In this document: positions 1 to 8,635 of the stretch, piece by piece
How the letters are laid out: each line of letters begins with the position of its first letter
How positions within the stretch are numbered: the first letter of the stretch is position 1
IMG/VR virus record: IMGVR_UViG_3300008107_000542
Location: 1 to 40,273 of that record
DNA: 40,273 nt
Reading direction: 5' to 3' (one strand)
Source of the DNA: a virus
Notes under the pieces: model-generated
Databases searched by the model: none
The model's input: only the letters and a program-made list of their open reading frames with translations
What the model was told of the DNA's origin: nothing
Made by a program: the position numbers and the translations under genes

Positions 1-7
1 TTTTAAA

Positions 8-943
8 ATGATCAGAGACGGTGATCAACTAGAAGGATGGGTACAGGCTAAAATTACCAAAGCCGCTGACTATGTAGCCAGCGTATATCATTACATGGAG
101 TACGAAATGAAGTTCAGCGAATACGGTTCAAAGATTGAAAACAGCGATATGTACTCGGAATCAGTCAAAGCTGAATTCCGTCAGAAGCTAGTTGAAGCAA
201 AGCAAAAATTAGACAAGCTTAAAAAGGTTGCACAGAGCATGGACGAGTCGGGCGCACTTCCATATGATCCGGACGGTGAAAGTGCTCCTCCGCCAAAAGG
301 CAAAGATGGAAAGTATCCTGTTATTGTTGCTGGACCAAACAAAGGTATTCGTTGGGGAGATATTAATCCCAAGACTGGACAAAAGGCAATGGGACCTACA
401 AACCCTGCACTGGCTAAACCAGTTAGAGAAGCTGCTAAATCTAAAAAGGGTGATGGCAATCTAGCTAACAATGCTAAACCATACGACAAAGTAACACGAG
501 GTGATGTCATTGCTGGACGTCTTGGCAAAGATGAAAAGGGTGGTAAGTCTGTTAAAGAAGATATGAAAGTAGGCGATACCAAAAAGACACGCACTGGTGA
601 ATTGACTAAAACTAAAACTGGTGTAGTTCATAAGCGTACAGATTACAAAGACGACGAGCATGGGGAACCAGCAAGTAAAGTAAAACAAAAATCTGCTGCT
701 GAAAAGAAAGCTGACAAGTCTAAAGAGATTAAACTACCTAAACATACAGGTAATACCTGGGGTATGAAGGGCGGAGAGAAGTTTGGTAAGAAAATGGAAG
801 GTGCCGCTAAATGTAATCACAGTCCTGCAGGTAAGAGCTGTCCAGTACATGGTTTAAAAGAGTGTGGTAGCATGTACGAAGGCAAGGCTAAAAATCCTAA
901 ACAACAGGCTGCTATCGCTATTGCTAAAAAGAAAGCACAGTAA
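8..943 (+). CDS. Conserved phage protein of unknown function, lysine-rich, possibly 5'-truncated
   Basis: A 311-residue hydrophilic protein. The first 75 or so residues look helical; the middle is low-complexity and rich in Lys, Gly and Asp. The C-terminus has a small Cys/His cluster (CNHSPAGKSCPVHGLKEC) that could bind a metal, followed by a basic Ala/Lys tail. The reading frame is open to the left edge of the window, so ATG 8 may be internal and the gene may start outside. It runs 2 bases ahead of the next gene and likely shares its transcript. I recall similar proteins from marine T4-like phages but no assigned role. A virion or assembly role is inferred only from its position before a late promoter and a LysM protein. 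Confidence 0.7.
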   Translation: MIRDGDQLEGWVQAKITKAADYVASVYHYMEYEMKFSEYGSKIENSDMYSESVKAEFRQKLVEAKQKLDKLKKVAQSMDESGALPYDPDGESAPPPKGKDGKYPVIVAGPNKGIRWGDINPKTGQKAMGPTNPALAKPVREAAKSKKGDGNLANNAKPYDKVTRGDVIAGRLGKDEKGGKSVKEDMKVGDTKKTRTGELTKTKTGVVHKRTDYKDDEHGEPASKVKQKSAAEKKADKSKEIKLPKHTGNTWGMKGGEKFGKKMEGAAKCNHSPAGKSCPVHGLKECGSMYEGKAKNPKQQAAIAIAKKKAQ

Positions 944-945
944 TC

Positions 946-1686
946 ATGGACATGAAGAAAATTTTACAGGCTTTTAATGGTGCTTCTGCCAAGAAGCCTG
1001 TAGAAGGCTCTAATGATATGAAAAAATTCCTGCACATCATGGAAGGCAAAGGTCCTCTTAATCGATTGACCACTGCTGAAACATTAGCAGTACAAACTTA
1101 TATTGAGGCAGAGCCTCGTAAAACTATTACCAGTCCTGTGCTTAACGTAGCTAAAGATGCTAAACCAGGAATGATTGGAAAATACTTTAAAAAAGTTGAA
1201 GAAGAACTTGAAGAGTCAGCTGAAAGATCAAAAGAACGTAGTAGACAGCTAGCTGAGATTGTAGCTAATAAAGTCAACGAAGGTGTTCCTCGTTTAAACA
1301 AACATATTAGCCAAAGTAAATTACCACCAGATTCTCTTAATAGAAGAGCCAAACATCATGCTGCCAAAAGATTGAGTGTAAAAGAAACACCAATTGCAGC
1401 CACAGACGATCCTAATGATCCTATGATCTACGGTCACGAGAAAGCAAATCCTATGAAATTAAAAAGTAGGATTATGCAGGCTAGAAATCAACTTAAAGAA
1501 TTAGCCAACATGGCAGATTCAGATAATTTAGCTGTATGGGAACAAATATGTAAGCTGTCAAAAGGCGGCATGTTTATGGGACTAGAACAAAATTTAGAAC
1601 AAATTCGTCACGGAATAGACGAATTGGCTAGCAAGCGTAAACGCGGAGGCGTAGCCAGCAGAGGAATTGATAAAGATATTGGATAA
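946..1686 (+). CDS. Conserved phage protein of unknown function
   Basis: A 246-residue charged protein with no membrane segment or signal peptide. Residues about 85-115 are Glu/Lys-rich and probably coiled-coil. The C-terminal 70 residues (from KLKSRIMQARNQLKEL) look helical and end in a basic segment. The start is ATG 946, two bases after the stop of the preceding gene; a second in-frame ATG lies two codons on. It is followed by a 123-base gap holding hairpins and a late promoter. No enzymatic motif is visible. A structural or assembly role is possible but not shown. Confidence 0.7.
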   Translation: MDMKKILQAFNGASAKKPVEGSNDMKKFLHIMEGKGPLNRLTTAETLAVQTYIEAEPRKTITSPVLNVAKDAKPGMIGKYFKKVEEELEESAERSKERSRQLAEIVANKVNEGVPRLNKHISQSKLPPDSLNRRAKHHAAKRLSVKETPIAATDDPNDPMIYGHEKANPMKLKSRIMQARNQLKELANMADSDNLAVWEQICKLSKGGMFMGLEQNLEQIRHGIDELASKRKRGGVASRGIDKDIG

Positions 1687-1754
1687 ACACCTACCTTGGG
1701 ACCGTTACTCTACGGAGGTGTTAGGCGGCTGCTGCCTACAAGAAGCGATTCGCT
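1686..1754 (+). other. Cluster of three small hairpins in a gene gap
   Basis: AACACCT (1686-1692) pairs with AGGTGTT (1716-1722). Inside it CCGT (1702-1705) pairs with ACGG (1712-1715) and stacks on the outer stem. TAGGC (1722-1726) pairs with GCCTA (1734-1738), and AGCG (1744-1747) with CGCT (1751-1754). No T-run follows, so this is not a classical terminator. It may be an mRNA 3'-end stabiliser or processing site for the upstream genes. Confidence 0.4.
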
Positions 1755-1778
1755 ACCGTGAAATGTAAAGTGAGCACT

Positions 1779-1786
1779 GATAAATA
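1779..1786 (+). promoter_or_regulatory. T4-like late promoter
   Basis: GATAAATA differs by one base from the T4 late promoter TATAAATA, which is read by RNA polymerase carrying the phage sigma gp55. It lies 23 bases before ATG 1810. The surrounding 17 bases (1777-1793) recur almost unchanged on the minus strand at 38599-38615, also just before a gene. This fits late expression of the LysM protein. Confidence 0.6.
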
Positions 1787-1809
1787 TTTGATAACATTGG
1801 AATTGAATT

Positions 1810-4296
1810 ATGGACTTTAACGATCTACTTGCTAAATTAGAAAAAATAGATAAGAAGCAGACTCTAATGGAGCAAACTCTCATGGAACAGCTTACACTTC
1901 AGCAGGTACAGGCTGCTGAAAAGCAGGCTGCTGATGCTGCTGCACAAGAAAAGAAAACTGGAATGCTCGGCGGCATTTTTAAAACAGATCCGCAGACTGC
2001 TGGCAATGTTGCATTGGCCAAATTGGCTGCACAGCATAAACTTCCAGGACTGTTTAACAGCAAAGGTGAATTTGTAGTCGCTGATGATAAACGCGGAGAT
2101 AAAAATTCCTACACTGGACAAGCAACGACTCCTGTTCAAATAGCACCCCCTACCCCGCAGGATTATGAACCATTGGCTGCATTAGGACTAGTTCCCGGCA
2201 ATGCCAAGGGGCCATCTGGATTGGCTAATGTTTTATCCGGTGGAAAAGCTCAACAAGGATTTGATTCAGCTAAAACAGCTAGCACCAAGGTCGGTGCTGA
2301 TCAGACCAATGCTAAATTTAAAGCAGACAAACTCAAGCAGTTAAATGATCTAGTGGCAAAATTAAATGCAGAAGTTCAAGGCGGCAACACAGATCCAGGT
2401 GTTGGTAAAGTTGACTATAAAATTGCAGAATCACTATTAAAAGAATTTGGGCTATCAGAAAAAGCAGATCCTTCAAGACCAGCCAGCATGAAAACCGTCA
2501 ACGGGATGAATATTTACACTAACGATCCCGTACCTGCAAACGCTGGGCCGGCTGGTGGGACTCCTTTTACTCCTGCTTTGCCAGGCGGTGGAGGAGATTT
2601 AGTTTCTCAAATCAATGCCATTATGAAAGAACTTGGCGACATGGGTGACGATCCCGAAGTAGTCGCGGCCCTTAACGCAGCTCAGAAAGTATTAGATGCT
2701 AAAAAGGCTGCTGACGCTAAAAAAGCAACAACAGCACAAGCAGGTACAGCACAAGCAGGTACAGCACAAGCAGGTGATGACGATGCTGCTAAAAGAGCAA
2801 AAATAGAGCATCAAGCTGGTGTAAAATACGGACCCGGAGTACCGTTAAATGTTCCGTTCAGTAAAACGCTTCCTGCATTCAGAAACGCTACAGAATTAAA
2901 AATGGAAGGCGGCAAAGTTGTTGCTGTTGACAAAGACGGCAAAGTAGTTGGGACCTACGACGGAGAAAATCGATGGCAGGCTACGCCCGCAGGCGGATCA
3001 ACTGTTGATTTATCACAGCAGCCAGGTGGTAATACTACAACAGCGGGTGGTAATACTACAACAGCGGGTGGTAATACTACAACAGCGGGTGGTAATACTA
3101 CAACAGCGGGTGGTGAAAAAGGCAGTAAGCCAACAACACCACAATCTACTGCACAAGAAAAGATGGATCGATTTGTTTTCCTTATGAATAAAAAGAAAGC
3201 AAGTGCTGGTGGGCCAACAACAGTGACTAACCCAGCACAGGCTAGTCAAACGGTTGTTGGAACGCAAGAATCTCTAGTTAATTTAATGTCTCGACTCAAA
3301 ATGCTAGAAGAATCAGTATTGTCTGAAGCACTTGATCCAGCCGAAGAAAAAGAATTACAAGCAATAAGTCAAGAAGTTATCAATACTGTTAACAGTGGTG
3401 CAGAAGGCATCCCTCCAGAAGTTTTAGCAGCAGTGAAAGAATTCCAAGCATCTGCATCTCCTACGCAGATAAACAACCCAGCAGATGCTACAAAAACAGC
3501 TTCAGGATACAAAGGCAGCGCAGGCAGTCAAGAAATTCAAAAGTTAAATCCTGAAATCAAAGACGTTAATAAGATTCGCGTCGGCCAAACAATCAAACTA
3601 CCCGGTGACAAAGAGTATGTTGTAGCCAAAGGAGATACTTTAGATGGTATTGCCGCAGGCAAGTACAAAGGTACTCCTCCCGGTGGTATGGACAGGATTG
3701 GTAAACCAAATGCTGCGGCAGCTAATCCAGCTAATCCAGCGGCAGCTAATCCAGCTAATCCAGCGGCAACAAATACTCAACAAGCAAAAGCACAGCCCTA
3801 TGTAAGCCCTACCAAAGCAGCTAATGACTGGGCTTTTAGTGTGTTTACTGGTGCTAAAGATAAAGCCGGAAAAGTGCAAACAATTGACAATGTTCCAAAA
3901 GAGCTCAGAGCAGAAGTTGATAAAGTTTTAGCTAACCCCCCTAGTAATTGGAAGAAACCAGATGCCCCGGCTGCACCAGCAGCAGGTGGACAACAGCAGG
4001 CAGCAGGTGGACAACAGCAGGCAGCGCCAGCTAATCCAGCGGCAGCATCAAGTGGTCAAGTAAGAATTGAAAGATTAGATATTATCAAGGCAAGAAGTAC
4101 TCAAGAGTATCTAGCCATAGTAAAAGCCAAAGGATACAAACAAGACAAGGATGGCAAGTTATCTCCAAGCGATGAAAGAAAAGCAGATATGTTTTATAAA
4201 GCAGAGATACAGAATGGAAAAATTAAAAACTATCCGCAACTTCAGCCTGTAGCAGAGGAACTTGATAGAATACTATCCATTGCCGGCCTACGCTGA
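1810..4296 (+). CDS. Large LysM-containing, Ala/Pro/Gln-rich protein, probably virion-associated
   Basis: An 828-residue protein. The N-terminus (about 1-50) is a Gln/Ala-rich coiled coil. A LysM-like region covers about residues 575-625: LNPEIKDVNKIRVGQTIKLP followed by YVVAKGDTLDGIA, the usual 'VxxGDTLxxIA' signature. LysM domains bind peptidoglycan or chitin-like glycans. Much of the rest is low complexity with four sets of short tandem repeats (GTAQA, GGNTTTA, ANPANPAA, AAGGQQQ). The C-terminal 70 residues are ordered-looking and charged. It has a late promoter 23 bases upstream and a strong terminator after its stop, so it is a single late transcription unit. A role in the virion, perhaps in cell-wall contact, is inferred. 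The end carries successive stops TGA-TAA-TAA. Confidence 0.75.
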   Translation: MDFNDLLAKLEKIDKKQTLMEQTLMEQLTLQQVQAAEKQAADAAAQEKKTGMLGGIFKTDPQTAGNVALAKLAAQHKLPGLFNSKGEFVVADDKRGDKNSYTGQATTPVQIAPPTPQDYEPLAALGLVPGNAKGPSGLANVLSGGKAQQGFDSAKTASTKVGADQTNAKFKADKLKQLNDLVAKLNAEVQGGNTDPGVGKVDYKIAESLLKEFGLSEKADPSRPASMKTVNGMNIYTNDPVPANAGPAGGTPFTPALPGGGGDLVSQINAIMKELGDMGDDPEVVAALNAAQKVLDAKKAADAKKATTAQAGTAQAGTAQAGDDDAAKRAKIEHQAGVKYGPGVPLNVPFSKTLPAFRNATELKMEGGKVVAVDKDGKVVGTYDGENRWQATPAGGSTVDLSQQPGGNTTTAGGNTTTAGGNTTTAGGNTTTAGGEKGSKPTTPQSTAQEKMDRFVFLMNKKKASAGGPTTVTNPAQASQTVVGTQESLVNLMSRLKMLEESVLSEALDPAEEKELQAISQEVINTVNSGAEGIPPEVLAAVKEFQASASPTQINNPADATKTASGYKGSAGSQEIQKLNPEIKDVNKIRVGQTIKLPGDKEYVVAKGDTLDGIAAGKYKGTPPGGMDRIGKPNAAAANPANPAAANPANPAATNTQQAKAQPYVSPTKAANDWAFSVFTGAKDKAGKVQTIDNVPKELRAEVDKVLANPPSNWKKPDAPAAPAAGGQQQAAGGQQQAAPANPAAASSGQVRIERLDIIKARSTQEYLAIVKAKGYKQDKDGKLSPSDERKADMFYKAEIQNGKIKNYPQLQPVAEELDRILSIAGLR
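2731..2775 (+). repeat. Three 15-base tandem repeats (protein GTAQA)
   Basis: Three identical copies of ACAGCACAAGCAGGT, in frame within the LysM protein gene. Identity at the DNA level points to recent slippage. Confidence 0.9.
3025..3108 (+). repeat. Four 21-base tandem repeats (protein GGNTTTA)
   Basis: Four identical units beginning at 3025, 3046, 3067 and 3088, each encoding GGNTTTA, followed by a partial unit (GGTGGT). The unit length is a multiple of three, so copy-number change keeps the frame. Confidence 0.95.
3718..3765 (+). repeat. Two 24-base tandem repeats (Asn-Pro-Ala rich)
   Basis: Two identical 24-base units at 3718-3741 and 3742-3765 encode repeated ANPANPAA; each unit also contains an internal 9-base repeat (GCTAATCCA). 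A further GCTAATCCAGCG occurs near 4030. Confidence 0.9.
3979..4020 (+). repeat. Two 21-base tandem repeats (protein AAGGQQQ)
   Basis: Two identical 21-base units (3979-3999, 4000-4020) encode AAGGQQQ in the linker before the C-terminal domain of the LysM protein. Confidence 0.9.
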
Positions 4297-4311
4297 TAAT
4301 AAGAAGTCCAT

Positions 4312-4346
4312 AAAAAGGCAAGCTTTGGCTTGCCTTTTTCTTTTTC
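4312..4346 (+). terminator. Rho-independent terminator
   Basis: A perfect 12-base stem (4312-4323 with 4328-4339, core AAGGCAAGC/GCTTGCCTT) with loop TTTG, followed by a T-rich tract TTTTTCTTTTT. It ends the LysM protein unit and separates it from the sigma70 promoter just downstream. Confidence 0.95.
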
Positions 4347-4349
4347 CTG

Positions 4350-4378
4350 TTGACATACACAGATAACTAGTATATAAT
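4350..4378 (+). promoter_or_regulatory. Consensus sigma70-type promoter
   Basis: TTGACA (4350-4355), 17-base spacer, TATAAT (4373-4378). Both hexamers are perfect. It would drive the DsbA-like gene, the membrane protein and possibly DNA polymerase, using unmodified host RNA polymerase. Confidence 0.92.
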
Positions 4379-4401
4379 TATAGGACACAAAAGGAGAACC
4401 T

Positions 4402-4668
4402 ATGTCATCACGTATGTATGGGCCAGAAGAGAAAGCCAAATTAGAAAGATTAATCAACGAAGGTTCAACCGTCTTACGAGAAATTGAAGATCTCAAAGAA
4501 GGTCTTAAAGAAACGGTTAAAGCTGTAGCCGAAGAATTAGAAATTAAACCTTCAATTATTAACAAAGCCATTACCATTGCCCACAAAGACAATTGGAAGG
4601 ATCACGAAAACGATTGGAACGAAATCGAAATGATTCTAGGTGTCACTAACAGATTGCCCAAGGACTAA
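4402..4668 (+). CDS. dsbA: Probable DsbA-like double-stranded DNA-binding protein (late transcription)
   Basis: An 88-residue, highly charged, all-helical protein. Length and layout match T4 DsbA (89 residues), a double-stranded DNA-binding protein that helps late transcription; it is unrelated to the disulfide oxidoreductase of the same name. The central part ('AEELEIKPSIINKAITIAHKDNW') has the pattern seen in the T4 protein, where a conserved helix is followed by a His-Lys segment. ATG 4402 has AGGAG at 4391-4395 and lies 24 bases after a perfect sigma70 -10 box. The next gene's ATG overlaps its stop by one base. The assignment rests on recalled similarity and context, so it is moderate. 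Confidence 0.6.
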   Translation: MSSRMYGPEEKAKLERLINEGSTVLREIEDLKEGLKETVKAVAEELEIKPSIINKAITIAHKDNWKDHENDWNEIEMILGVTNRLPKD

Positions 4669-4955
4669 TGGAATTTATAAAAGGCATTTACAATTGGGCA
4701 AGGACAGACTATCGAGAATGGCCTACCCGATTTACACTAGAGATTACAGCATGGTTTATGAGCCTTGGCTGTTCACTTACACTAGCAGCCGGGGCAACTG
4801 ATCCCTTGTTCTTTTATCTCTATCCAATATTCATTCTACAATGTGCAATTTTTGCTTGGGCATCATGGACTCGCAGAAGCACAGGCATGGTAGCTAACTA
4901 CTTATTGTTAGTCACTATTGATGTCATTGGATATGTTAGATTATTAAATATATAA
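4668..4955 (+). CDS. Small membrane protein, three predicted helices
   Basis: A 95-residue protein with hydrophobic segments at about residues 25-43, 45-66 and 76-93, so probably three membrane helices. A short amphipathic, aromatic N-terminus precedes them. Its ATG overlaps the previous stop by one base, so it is translationally coupled to the DsbA-like gene. No family with a known function was recognised. Phages of this group often carry small membrane proteins in early operons, and a host-envelope role is only a guess. Confidence 0.7.
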   Translation: MEFIKGIYNWARTDYREWPTRFTLEITAWFMSLGCSLTLAAGATDPLFFYLYPIFILQCAIFAWASWTRRSTGMVANYLLLVTIDVIGYVRLLNI

Positions 4956-5024
4956 TAGAAGGGCAGGCGGGCCATAATCCGCATAGTTGGTATTTGCAAG
5001 CCGTAAATTGCATAGGAGAAAAAT

Positions 5025-7688
5025 TTGTACGTAGACGCACTCTTTCAGCGTGATGCTGATATTATTAAAGTAGTGGAACGTGATAAAGATGGAAATCGAG
5101 TCTTTAAAGAATTTCCAGTTCGTTATACGTTTTATTATCCAGATGCTAGAGGTAAATTCCAAAGTATTCATGGAGACCCTTTAAGTCGCATCGTTTGTAA
5201 AAACACCAAAGACTTTCGCAAAGAACTTGCGATTCACAACAACAAAACACTCTACGAAGCAGATATTAATCCAATATTTGTATGCTTGAGTGAAAACTAT
5301 CTTAATCAAGACGCACCAAAACTCAATGTAGCTTTTTGGGATATTGAGGTGGACTTCGATCCAGAACGTGGCTATGCATCGCCAGATGATGCATTCATGC
5401 CAATTACTGCCATTGCTGTCCACCTACAATGGTTAGATACATTAGTTTGTCTTGCTGTGCCTCCAAAAGGCATGACTATTGCCCAAGCAGAAGAACTAGT
5501 CAGAGATTTTCCCAACACACATATCTTTGACAATGAAGCAGACATGCTGGACACGTTCTTGAATCTTATTCAAGATGCGGATATTTTAAGTGGTTGGAAC
5601 AGCGAGGGCTTTGATATGCCCTATACTGTTAACCGCATTACCAAAGTATTGAGCAAAGACGACACACGCAGACTTTGCTTGTGGGATCAATATCCTAAAA
5701 AACGTGAATATGAAAAGTATGGTAAAACTGCCACTACATATGATCTACATGGTCGTGTGCATCTTGACAGTCTAGAACTTTACAGAAAATACACCTATGA
5801 AGAACGACACACCTATCGATTGGATGCCATCGGAGAGATGGAGATTGGAGAATCAAAAACAGTCTACGAAGGTACACTGGATCAACTCTACAACAATGAC
5901 TTCCGCAAGTTTGTCGAATACAACAGGCAAGACTGTGCCTTGCTCAACAAACTGGATCAAAAGCTCAAGTTCATCGATTTAAGCAACAAACTGGCACACG
6001 AATGTACTGTGCTACTACAGACCACAATGGGTGCTGTGGCTGTTACTGAACAGGCTATTATCAACGAATGCCATCGTAGAGGTTTTCAAGTTCCTAATCG
6101 ACCCAAGCGTGATGAAAGCGAAGATACTGCTGCCGCTGGTGCTTATGTTGCCTATCCCAAAGAAGGTCTGCAAGACTGGGTTGGCTCATTAGACATTAAC
6201 TCCTTGTATCCAAGTGCTATTCGTGCATTGAACATGGGACCAGAAACTATTGTAGGTCAACTACGTCCTACAATGACCAAAGAGTACATTGACGGATTAA
6301 CTGCCAAAGGTAAAAGCTTTGCGGCTGCTTGGGAAGGTATCTTTGGTTCATTAGAGTATACCGCAGTGATGAACAAAGAGATTGGCTCTGAGATTACTAT
6401 CGACTGGCAAGACGGTGCAGTTGATGTATTAAGTGCTGCCGAAGTTAATAGATTAATCTTTGACAGCGGTCAATCATTTATGTTGAGTGCTAACGGAACA
6501 ATCTTTACCTATGAAAAAGAAGGTATTATTCCCGGGTTGTTAAAACGCTGGTATGCTGAACGTAAAGAGATGCAGGCCAAACTCAAAGAATGTATTCAAG
6601 CAGGTAATAAAGTTGAAGAAGAATATTGGGACAAACGTCAGTTGGTTAAGAAGATTAACCTCAATTCCTTATATGGTGCTATTCTTAACCCCGGTTGTCG
6701 TTTTTTTGATAAGCGTATTGGTCAGAGCACTACTTTAACAGGAAGACAGATTGCCAAGCATATGGCATCAAAGGTCAATGAGATTATCACTGGGGAATAC
6801 AATCACGTAGGCAAAGCAATTATCTACGGCGACACTGACTCATGTTATTTTAGTGCATACAAAACACTAAAGAAAGAAATTGAAGCAGGACACATTCCTT
6901 GGACTAAAGAAACTGTGATCCAACTCTATGATCAAATTGGAGATGAAGTCAACAATACATTCCCACAGTTTATGTTAGATGCTTTCCACTGTCCTAAATC
7001 TCGTGGTGAAGTTATCAAAGCTGGTCGTGAGATTGTTGGTTCAAAGAGTTTGTTCATTACCAAGAAACGTTATGCTGTCTTGTACTATGACAAAGAAGGC
7101 AAGCGTCAAGACATTGAAGGTAAGCCGGGTAAGATCAAGGCCATGGGCTTGGATCTGAAACGTAGTGATACGCCAGAATTTATTCAAAACTTCTTAAGTG
7201 ATATTTTGGAGAAAGTCTTAACTGGTGCTACAGAAGAACAGGTATTAGATCATATTACTGAATTCCGTACTAACTTCAAAGCTCGTCCAGGATGGGAAAA
7301 GGGTAGCCCTAAACGTGCTAACAATATCACTGCCTATCAGGGCAAAGAAGAAAAGAACGGCAAGACTAATATGCCTGGACACGTTCGAGCCAGCATTAAC
7401 TGGAATACGCTCAAACGTATGTATGGCGACAAGTACTCAATGCAGATCACAGACGGTGCCAAAGTAATTGTCTGTAAGATCAAAGATAATCCGTTGGGAT
7501 TTACTTCGGTAGCTTATCCGGTAGATGAACTACGGCTACCACAGTGGTTCAAAGACTTACCGTTTGATCACGAAGAAATGGAAGCTACAATTATTGATAA
7601 TAAATTGGGTAACCTAATTGGTGTACTTAATTGGGACATTAGGTCAACCGAACAGACCAATACCTTCAATAAATTGTTTGACTTTTAA
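5025..7688 (+). CDS. gp43: DNA polymerase, T4 gp43 type (family B)
   Basis: The replicative polymerase, 887 residues against 898 in T4. Exonuclease motifs: ExoI FWDIEVDF (D106, E108), ExoII WNSEGFDMPY, ExoIII EYNRQDC. Polymerase motifs: A with DINSLYPSAIR (D390), B with KKINLNSLYGA, C with IYGDTDS (D603, D605). Both proofreading and synthesis sites appear intact. The start is TTG 5025, with AGGAG at 5014-5018 six bases before it; no better ATG lies near the conserved N-terminus. A 69-base gap separates it from the membrane protein gene. The -35 box of the next promoter lies across its last codons. Confidence 0.97.
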   Translation: MYVDALFQRDADIIKVVERDKDGNRVFKEFPVRYTFYYPDARGKFQSIHGDPLSRIVCKNTKDFRKELAIHNNKTLYEADINPIFVCLSENYLNQDAPKLNVAFWDIEVDFDPERGYASPDDAFMPITAIAVHLQWLDTLVCLAVPPKGMTIAQAEELVRDFPNTHIFDNEADMLDTFLNLIQDADILSGWNSEGFDMPYTVNRITKVLSKDDTRRLCLWDQYPKKREYEKYGKTATTYDLHGRVHLDSLELYRKYTYEERHTYRLDAIGEMEIGESKTVYEGTLDQLYNNDFRKFVEYNRQDCALLNKLDQKLKFIDLSNKLAHECTVLLQTTMGAVAVTEQAIINECHRRGFQVPNRPKRDESEDTAAAGAYVAYPKEGLQDWVGSLDINSLYPSAIRALNMGPETIVGQLRPTMTKEYIDGLTAKGKSFAAAWEGIFGSLEYTAVMNKEIGSEITIDWQDGAVDVLSAAEVNRLIFDSGQSFMLSANGTIFTYEKEGIIPGLLKRWYAERKEMQAKLKECIQAGNKVEEEYWDKRQLVKKINLNSLYGAILNPGCRFFDKRIGQSTTLTGRQIAKHMASKVNEIITGEYNHVGKAIIYGDTDSCYFSAYKTLKKEIEAGHIPWTKETVIQLYDQIGDEVNNTFPQFMLDAFHCPKSRGEVIKAGREIVGSKSLFITKKRYAVLYYDKEGKRQDIEGKPGKIKAMGLDLKRSDTPEFIQNFLSDILEKVLTGATEEQVLDHITEFRTNFKARPGWEKGSPKRANNITAYQGKEEKNGKTNMPGHVRASINWNTLKRMYGDKYSMQITDGAKVIVCKIKDNPLGFTSVAYPVDELRLPQWFKDLPFDHEEMEATIIDNKLGNLIGVLNWDIRSTEQTNTFNKLFDF

Positions 7689-7706
7689 CAAAAAAACCTA
7701 TATACT
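7678..7706 (+). promoter_or_regulatory. Sigma70-type promoter for the clamp gene
   Basis: TTGACT (7678-7683), 17-base spacer, TATACT (7701-7706); one mismatch in each hexamer. The -35 box overlaps the end of the polymerase gene. AAAGGA follows, before ATG 7725. Confidence 0.8.
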
Positions 7707-7724
7707 ATTACAAAGGAAACTATC

Positions 7725-8456
7725 ATGAAAGACATTTTAACAGACATCGTAGCACATACACACAGCCTAGGAATTCTTCCTCTGATTAAAATTACAGGCG
7801 AAGATGATACTACAATAATTGAATCTATGGCAGAAGACCGTTCAGTTATTCTTAACGGAAAGACACATGCCGTAATTGGTGAGTTCGACGGAGTGTTTGG
7901 TATGCCAAACTTGGACAAACTTAATCTACACCTTAAGAATCCCGAGTACAAAGATAACGCCACTATTGAAGTTATGCAGGCAGAACGCAATGGCAAAACT
8001 GTGCCAGTAAGTCTACACTTTGAAAATCAGTCAGGCGACTTTGTCAACGACTATCGCTTTATGAACGCTGAAATTATCAATGAAAAGCTTAAGACAGTTA
8101 AGTTCAAAGGTGCTACTTGGGATATTGAGTTTGAACCTACAGTTACTAGTATTCAACGTCTTAAGCTACAGGCGCAGGCACATACAGAAGAAACTGTTTT
8201 CCAAGTTAAAACAGAAGGCGGCAACTTGGTATTCTTCTTCGGTGATGCTTCAACACACGCAGGTTCATTTACTTTCCATGCAGATGTTAAATCTAAACTT
8301 AAACAATCGTGGGCATGGCCGGTTACACAGGTAATGAGCATTCTTAATCTTGACGGTGACAAGACTATGCGTATTGCCGACGCAGGTGCAATGCAGATTA
8401 CTGTTAACAGCGGTCTAGCAGAGTACAACTACATTCTGCCAGCACAGAGCAAGTAA
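7725..8456 (+). CDS. gp45: Probable DNA polymerase sliding clamp (gp45-like)
   Basis: A 243-residue protein, close to T4 gp45 (228 residues), the trimeric clamp that tethers the polymerase to DNA and also activates late transcription. It reads as alternating beta strands and short helices. The C-terminal strand pattern (AGAMQITVNSGLAEYNYILPAQ) resembles the closing strands of clamp subunits. It sits directly after the polymerase gene behind its own promoter, with AAAGGA at a good distance from ATG 7725. Sequence identity to T4 gp45 is low by eye, so context carries much of the weight. A structure prediction should show two clamp domains if correct. Confidence 0.6.
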   Translation: MKDILTDIVAHTHSLGILPLIKITGEDDTTIIESMAEDRSVILNGKTHAVIGEFDGVFGMPNLDKLNLHLKNPEYKDNATIEVMQAERNGKTVPVSLHFENQSGDFVNDYRFMNAEIINEKLKTVKFKGATWDIEFEPTVTSIQRLKLQAQAHTEETVFQVKTEGGNLVFFFGDASTHAGSFTFHADVKSKLKQSWAWPVTQVMSILNLDGDKTMRIADAGAMQITVNSGLAEYNYILPAQSK

Positions 8457-8635
8457 TGAGTGAAACACATTCAAGAACACTGGCAAGGACGGTAGGTTGG
8501 CGTATCATTGCGACTATAATGACTATACCGTTTACTGGATTATCTACAGCTATTTTGATACATGTTATACTCACTGTAGCTCATTATATCCACGAAAGAG
8601 TTTGGTTAAAAATAAAGTGGGGCAAAGTTGAATAA
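8456..8635 (+). CDS. DUF2061-family small membrane protein
   Basis: A 59-residue protein. ATG 8456 overlaps the clamp stop (TAATG), and its stop lies 8 bases inside the next gene. The pattern 'RTLARTVGWRIIATIMT ... HYIHERVWLKIKWG' matches the DUF2061 family: an SRS/T-W-R-I-I-A segment, a hydrophobic hairpin and a terminal HERxWxxIxWG box. Two membrane helices are expected, at about residues 15-32 and 30-45. DUF2061 proteins occur in bacteria and phages and have no known function. Coupling to the clamp suggests early or middle expression. Confidence 0.8.
   Translation: MSETHSRTLARTVGWRIIATIMTIPFTGLSTAILIHVILTVAHYIHERVWLKIKWGKVE

Noticed and set aside
1687-1809. tRNA or small RNA gene
   Set aside because: Hairpins are present, but no cloverleaf or CCA-type end could be built.
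3013-3267. Minus-strand open frame over the LysM gene repeats
   Set aside because: It is the reverse of the tandem repeats, with low-complexity Cys/Ser/Thr content and no Shine-Dalgarno.
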